A stretch of 9,948 bases of DNA, from positions 1 to 9,948 of the forward strand of contig CATMOC010000096.1 in assembly GCA_950071955.1 (NCBI GenBank), given 5' to 3'. Position 1 is the stretch's first letter, and the number at the start of each line of letters is the position of its first letter. Position numbers and translations under genes: made by a program. Shown in pieces: positions 6,509-9,948 of this stretch. This DNA is from an uncultured Mesorhizobium sp. Its GTDB lineage: Bacteria; Pseudomonadota; Alphaproteobacteria; Rhizobiales; Rhizobiaceae. The notes beneath the pieces are model-generated. The model worked only from the letters and a program-made list of their open reading frames with translations, was not told where the DNA came from and did no database searches.

Positions 6509-6550
6509 GTCGGACCATCCGCAGGCGTGCAGCCTTGCGCATGGTCCGGC
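6509..6550 (+). promoter_or_regulatory. Stable hairpin downstream of the binding-protein gene
   Basis: CGGACCAT (6511-6518) and ATGGTCCG (6541-6548) pair perfectly, and 6509-6510 with 6549-6550 extend the stem by a G-C and a G-U pair. Inside, GCAGGC (6521-6526) can pair with GCCTTGC (6532-6538) with one bulge, giving a long stem-loop that starts nine bases after the stop. No T run follows. Such hairpins after binding-protein genes commonly shield the upstream mRNA from 3' decay and lower permease expression; that role is inferred here. Confidence 0.6.
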
Positions 6551-6578
6551 GCTTCTTCCCTGCGGTTGGAGTGCTTCC

Positions 6579-7454
6579 ATGGAGCAGTTTCTCGCCTCGC
6601 TGGCGTTCATCGTTCTCTACGGCGGGACCTATGGAGCCGTGCTGTTCATCATCTCGGTCGGGCTGGTCATGACCATGGGGCTGATGCGCGTACCGAACCT
6701 CGCGCATGGTGCCTTCGCCGCCCTGGGCGGATATCTCACCATATTGCTGATGAACCAGGCCGGCATGCACTACTTCGTCGCCGTTCCCGCGGCGGTCATT
6801 CTCGTCGCGGCTCTCGGGGCGTTGGCGGAGCGCGCGATCTACGTACGTCTCTACAACATCCCCGAACTGGACCAGATCCTGCTGACGGTCGGCATCGCAT
6901 TCATCTTCGTCGGAGGACTGGCCCTGACGTTCGGGCCGAACGTCTTCACCATCAGGCTGCCGGAGGTGCTGAGCGGATCGGTGGACCTGTTCGGGCGTTC
7001 GTTCCCGGTCTACCGCGTCTTCCTGCTCGCCGTCGGCGCGCTGATCATTCTCGGGTTCTGGCTTGTCTTTGACCGGACTACCCTCGGCGCGAAGCTCCGC
7101 GCGGCGGTCGACAACCGCAGCATGGCGCAGGCGACCGGCATCAATGTGGAGCGCATCGTGATGCTCGCCTTCGCGGCCGGTACCGGCCTCGCGGCACTGG
7201 GCGGCGCCATCGGTGCCGGGTTGTTTCCCTTGGAGCCGCTCTATCCGATCAAGTACCTGACCATCATCCTGATCATCGTGGCGCTTTCCGGCTTCGGCAA
7301 CATCAAGTCGTCGATCGTCGTTGCAATGGTGGTGGGCATCGCTGACACCGCGGCGCGCTACTACCTTCCGGAACTGGGCGGCTTCGCCATCTACGCACTC
7401 GTCATCGCGGCGGTCGCCATGCGCCCGGCCGGAATGTTCGCCAGGCAGGGATAG
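6579..7454 (+). CDS. Branched-chain-type ABC transporter permease, LivH family
   Basis: A 291-residue integral inner-membrane protein forming half of the transport channel. About eight hydrophobic segments can be seen. The family signature GLMRVPNLAHGAFAALGGY lies at residues 34-52. The coupling-helix region that contacts the ATPase is LGAKLRAAVDNRSMAQATGINV (about 169-190). GGAIGAGLFPLEP (208-220) and the C-terminal MRPAGMF are also typical of LivH/UrtB-like permeases. GGAG at 6568-6571 stands seven bases before the ATG. The gene lies 78 bases after the binding-protein gene, behind a strong hairpin, and five bases before the second permease. Substrate should follow the operon context, probably an aromatic or heterocyclic acid rather than an amino acid. 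Confidence 0.93.
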   Translation: MEQFLASLAFIVLYGGTYGAVLFIISVGLVMTMGLMRVPNLAHGAFAALGGYLTILLMNQAGMHYFVAVPAAVILVAALGALAERAIYVRLYNIPELDQILLTVGIAFIFVGGLALTFGPNVFTIRLPEVLSGSVDLFGRSFPVYRVFLLAVGALIILGFWLVFDRTTLGAKLRAAVDNRSMAQATGINVERIVMLAFAAGTGLAALGGAIGAGLFPLEPLYPIKYLTIILIIVALSGFGNIKSSIVVAMVVGIADTAARYYLPELGGFAIYALVIAAVAMRPAGMFARQG

Positions 7455-7459
7455 GCACG

Positions 7460-8464
7460 ATGAAGATCACCGTCTCTTCCACGGGCCTGAGTGCCCTCGA
7501 CCGGCCGCGTATGCCGATGATCGCGCTGGTCGTCTTCGCGCTGGCGCTGGCCGTCTTCTTCGTCTTTCCGGACCGCCTCTCGCTTGCCGCCTACATCGGC
7601 ATCTTCGCGCTGTTTGCGCTCTCTCTCGACCTGGCGCTCGGCATGGCGGGCATCGTCACGCTCGGTCATGCAGCGTTCTTCGGCGTCGGGGCCTACACCG
7701 CGGGATGGCTGGCCCTTGCCGGCTGGCAGGAGCCGATCACCGGCGTCGTGATCTCGGGCCTCTGCGCGGCCGCGCTGGCGGGGGCGCTCGGGCCTTTCAT
7801 CCTGCGCCTGACGGGATTGCCCCTGGTCATGGTCACGCTGGCCGTCGGCGTCTTCCTGTTCGAGGCCGCGAACAAGCTCACGTGGCTGACGGGTGGAGAC
7901 GATGGTTTGTACGGGATGACGTTCAGCCCGGTACTCGGCATCTTCGAGTGGTCGATCTACGGCACGACCGACTACCTCTACGTTCTGGCCTGGCTCGCTC
8001 TGGCCTTCTACGGGTGCCACAGGCTGACGACGTCGAACTTCGGACTGGCGTTGCGGGGCGTCCGCGAAAATCGCCTGCGCATGAGCCTGCTGGGTTCGTC
8101 GGTCCTCGCGCAACTGACCCTTGCCTATGCGCTGAGCGCCTTCATCGCGGGCGTTGCGGGCGCCTTGCTCGCCCAGACGTCCGAGTTCGTCGGCCTCGAA
8201 GTGCTGAGCGTCGAGAAGTCGATCGACGTGCTGGTGATACTCGTGCTCGGAGGCGTCGGCCATCTCTACGGCGCTCTCCTCGGCGCGCCCGTCTACCTGC
8301 TCATCAAGGACATGAGCAAGGAGTGGAACCCGCACGCATGGATGATCATCATCGGATTCATGCTGGTCTTCGTCATGCTGGTCGCGCGTGGCGGCATTCA
8401 CGGCGTGCTTCACAAGGTGATCGAGCGTTCTCGAGGCAAGCTCCCGAATGGAGAACCCCGGTGA
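7460..8464 (+). CDS. Branched-chain-type ABC transporter permease, LivM family
   Basis: A 334-residue membrane protein, the second channel half. After a short cytoplasmic N-terminus it has a hydrophobic segment at about 20-36. The LivM signature SLDLALGMAGIVTLGHAAFFGVGAY follows at 55-79, then TGGDDGLYGM (144-153). The ATPase-coupling region GLALRGVRENRLRMSLLG is at 195-212. AGVAGALLAQTSEFV and the GGVGHLYGALLGAPVY stretch near 264-279 also match the family. The tail from about residue 310 is basic and cytoplasmic. The start is only five bases after the LivH-type stop, and the stop overlaps the next start as GTGA, so all three are tightly coupled. Length is normal and no key segment is missing. 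Confidence 0.93.
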   Translation: MKITVSSTGLSALDRPRMPMIALVVFALALAVFFVFPDRLSLAAYIGIFALFALSLDLALGMAGIVTLGHAAFFGVGAYTAGWLALAGWQEPITGVVISGLCAAALAGALGPFILRLTGLPLVMVTLAVGVFLFEAANKLTWLTGGDDGLYGMTFSPVLGIFEWSIYGTTDYLYVLAWLALAFYGCHRLTTSNFGLALRGVRENRLRMSLLGSSVLAQLTLAYALSAFIAGVAGALLAQTSEFVGLEVLSVEKSIDVLVILVLGGVGHLYGALLGAPVYLLIKDMSKEWNPHAWMIIIGFMLVFVMLVARGGIHGVLHKVIERSRGKLPNGEPR

Positions 8465-9231
8465 CCGACAACCTCCTCGAAGCGATCGGCCTGCAGAAGT
8501 CGTTCGGCGCGCTGAAGGTGGCACAGGACGTCACGCTTCGCCTTCGCCCCGGCGAACGCCACGCACTCATCGGGCCGAACGGCGCGGGCAAGTCGACCCT
8601 GCTGAACTGCCTCGTCGGCAAGCTGATCCCCGATACCGGATCGGTCATGTTCGACGGGCAGTCGGTGCTGGGGCGCAAACCCTACGAGATCAACCAGATG
8701 GGGATTTCCCGCGTATTCCAGACGCCCGAGATCTTCGGCGATCTCAGCGTGCAGGAGAACATGATGATCCCCTGCTTTGCCAAACGTGACGGGGCGTTCC
8801 AGATGAACGCGCTCACCGCCATGTCGAGCCAGCGTGACGTGATCGAAAAAGCCGAGGAGATGCTGGTCGAGATGAAGCTCGCCGACAAGCGCCACATGCA
8901 CGCGGCCTCTATGTCGCGCGGGGACAAACGTCGGTTGGAAATCGCGATGTGCCTGTCTCAAGACCCGCGCCTGCTGCTGCTGGATGAACCCACAGCGGGT
9001 ATGGCGCGGGCCGATACCAACAATACCATCGACCTGCTGAAACAGATCAAGGACGAACGCGACATCACCATCGCCATCATCGAACACGACATGCATGTGG
9101 TGTTCTCGCTGGCGGAACGGATCACCGTGTTGGCCCAAGGCACCCCGCTGGTCGAAGACACCCCCGACAACATCAAAGGCCACCCCAAGGTGCGCGAGGC
9201 GTATTTGGGCGAGTCCCAGGACGCCGCCTGA
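8461..9231 (+). CDS. Branched-chain-type ABC transporter ATPase, LivG family
   Basis: A 256-residue cytoplasmic ATPase driving the importer. It starts with GTG inside the overlap with the LivM-type stop. Walker A is GPNGAGKST (38-46), the Q-loop is FQTPEIF (Gln87), Walker B is LLLLDE (171-176), and the switch His is His209 in IIEHDM. The ABC signature reads SMSRGDKRRLEIAM (150-163) instead of the usual LSxGQQRxLEIA, and the D-loop reads GMARADT rather than the usual GMxPxET. I believe such SRGDK variants occur in a subgroup of these transporters, so it is probably functional. Codon use changes within the gene: the first 70 codons resemble the upstream genes, while the last third has no CTC among its Leu codons, has CAA for Gln, and has more AAA for Lys, as in the next gene. 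A recombination junction inside the gene is possible. Confidence 0.93.
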   Translation: MTDNLLEAIGLQKSFGALKVAQDVTLRLRPGERHALIGPNGAGKSTLLNCLVGKLIPDTGSVMFDGQSVLGRKPYEINQMGISRVFQTPEIFGDLSVQENMMIPCFAKRDGAFQMNALTAMSSQRDVIEKAEEMLVEMKLADKRHMHAASMSRGDKRRLEIAMCLSQDPRLLLLDEPTAGMARADTNNTIDLLKQIKDERDITIAIIEHDMHVVFSLAERITVLAQGTPLVEDTPDNIKGHPKVREAYLGESQDAA

Positions 9232-9260
9232 CGCGCGGGGGGGCTCCCCCCTCCCGCGTC
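9230..9260 (+). promoter_or_regulatory. Very GC-rich hairpin between the two ATPase genes
   Basis: GACGCG (9230-9235) pairs with CGCGTC (9255-9260), and inside it GGGGGG (9237-9242) pairs with CCCCCC (9246-9251) across a three-base loop. The stem begins in the stop codon of the LivG-type gene and leaves 33 bases to the next start. No T run follows. It may lower or protect expression of the distal gene; a partial terminator is possible. Confidence 0.5.
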
Positions 9261-9293
9261 GCCCCGCACACACGGCTTTGCAAGGACAAGACT

Positions 9294-9948
9294 ATGAACA
9301 CGAAACCCGATTTCTCGAACAGCGCCAACCACGCCGCTACCGCCCCCGCCTATCTTTCGGTCTGGGACATCCACGCCTATTACGGCGAAAGCTATATTGT
9401 GCAGGGCGTCAGCTTTAACGTGCATGAAGGCGAAATTCTGGCGCTTCTGGGCCGCAACGGGGCGGGGAAAACCTCTACCCTGCGGGCCATTGCCCAGATC
9501 GGCGATCCCGAGTTGCGCAAAGGCGAGGTCTGGCTCGACCACCAGCCGCTGCACAAGATGGCCAGCCACGAGGCCGCCGCCAACGGTCTGGCGCTGGTCC
9601 CCGAAGACCGCCGCATCATCGCGGGTCTCACGGTCGAGGAAAACCTGCAACTGGCGCAGATCGCCCCGCCCATCGGCTGGTCGCTTGACCGCATCTACGA
9701 ATTGTCCCCCCGCCTCAAGGAGCGCCGCAAGCAAGAGGGCGTGACCCTGTCGGGCGGCGAACAGCAGATGCTGGCGATTGCCCGCGCGCTGGCCCGTGAT
9801 ATTAAGGTGTTGCTGCTGGATGAACCCTATGAGGGGCTTGCCCCCGTCATTGTGGACGAGATCGAAAAGACCCTGTCGCTGATCAAATCCCAAGGCATCA
9901 CCACCATTCTGGTCGAACAAAACGCGGTGCGTGCGCTTAAACTCGCGG
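9294..9948 (+). CDS. Branched-chain-type ABC transporter ATPase, LivF family (3' end outside window)
   Basis: The second ATPase of the importer, 218 residues visible with no stop before the window end; little is missing, as the family is usually 235-260 residues. The ATG is preceded by AAGGA at 9282-9286 with seven bases of spacing. Walker A is GRNGAGKTS (53-61), the signature is LSGGEQQM (152-159), Walker B is LLLDE (173-177), and the switch position reads VEQN, the Gln variant normal for LivF. Two local differences from common LivF proteins are an N-terminal extension of about 20 residues rich in Asn and Ala, and EDRRIIAGLTVEENL in place of the usual EGRRxFxxLTV. Codon use differs from the genes further upstream: 7 of 17 Ile codons are ATT against none of 23 in the binding-protein gene. 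The separation from the LivG-type gene by 62 bases with a hairpin is unusual for this otherwise overlapping operon. Confidence 0.93.
   Translation, partial: MNTKPDFSNSANHAATAPAYLSVWDIHAYYGESYIVQGVSFNVHEGEILALLGRNGAGKTSTLRAIAQIGDPELRKGEVWLDHQPLHKMASHEAAANGLALVPEDRRIIAGLTVEENLQLAQIAPPIGWSLDRIYELSPRLKERRKQEGVTLSGGEQQMLAIARALARDIKVLLLDEPYEGLAPVIVDEIEKTLSLIKSQGITTILVEQNAVRALKLA

Noticed and set aside
5232..6770. A 512-codon open frame on the minus strand opposite the binding-protein gene
   Set aside because: It lies opposite a clear binding-protein gene with signal peptide and strong ribosome site; its translation shows no family motif. It is a product of high GC.
7391..8524. A 377-codon minus-strand frame opposite the LivM-type permease
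   Set aside because: Very rich in Arg, Glu, Gln and Asp with no motifs, as expected from the complement of a hydrophobic membrane protein gene.
1..9948. tRNA, rRNA, CRISPR array, insertion sequence or phage attachment site
   Set aside because: No cloverleaf, regularly spaced repeats, transposase-like protein or flanking terminal repeats were seen on either strand.

Overview
The window looks like chromosome-type DNA from a high-GC alphaproteobacterium, probably of the Rhizobiales or Rhodobacterales. This rests on codon use (strong G/C third positions), tight operons with ATGA/GTGA overlaps, and the gene families present. No tRNA, rRNA, CRISPR array, transposase or origin was seen.

Left part (1-1852, minus strand, read right to left): an inosine-uridine-type nucleoside hydrolase comes first. 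It is coupled by a 4-base overlap to a 168-residue protein I do not recognise. A short reading frame follows, whose stop overlaps the start of an RbsC-type sugar/nucleoside ABC permease cut by the window edge. This looks like a nucleoside or riboside uptake and cleavage operon. No ATPase or binding-protein gene for it lies inside the window.

Middle (1853-2863): a MarR-family regulator is transcribed to the right, divergently from the hydrolase operon. A perfect 7+7 palindrome lies in the divergent intergenic region. A hairpin follows the regulator gene. Then comes a gene-free stretch of about 370 bases ending in a promoter region with a perfect TATAAT box and two copies of an ATCTTCC-type palindrome, one of them overlapping the TATAAT box. 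All three palindromes begin with ATCTT, so the regulator may act on both sides.

Right part (2864-9948, plus strand): this looks like one operon. It holds the oxygenase subunit of a Rieske non-heme iron ring-hydroxylating (or demethylating) oxygenase and its one-component FMN/[2Fe-2S] reductase of the phthalate dioxygenase reductase/VanB type. A complete branched-chain-amino-acid-type (HAAT) ABC importer follows: binding protein, two permeases, and two ATPases, the last truncated by the window end. Hairpins sit on both sides of the binding-protein gene and between the two ATPase genes. The likely job is regulated uptake of a small, probably aromatic or heterocyclic carboxylate and its first oxidation. 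The substrate cannot be read from the sequence.

The most unusual direct observation is a change in codon preference inside the first ATPase gene, which continues into the second. It suggests a mosaic junction around 8680-8900. Nothing here is clearly an undescribed system. The main unknowns are the 168-residue protein, the regulatory palindromes, and the shared control of a nucleoside hydrolase operon and a Rieske oxygenase operon.
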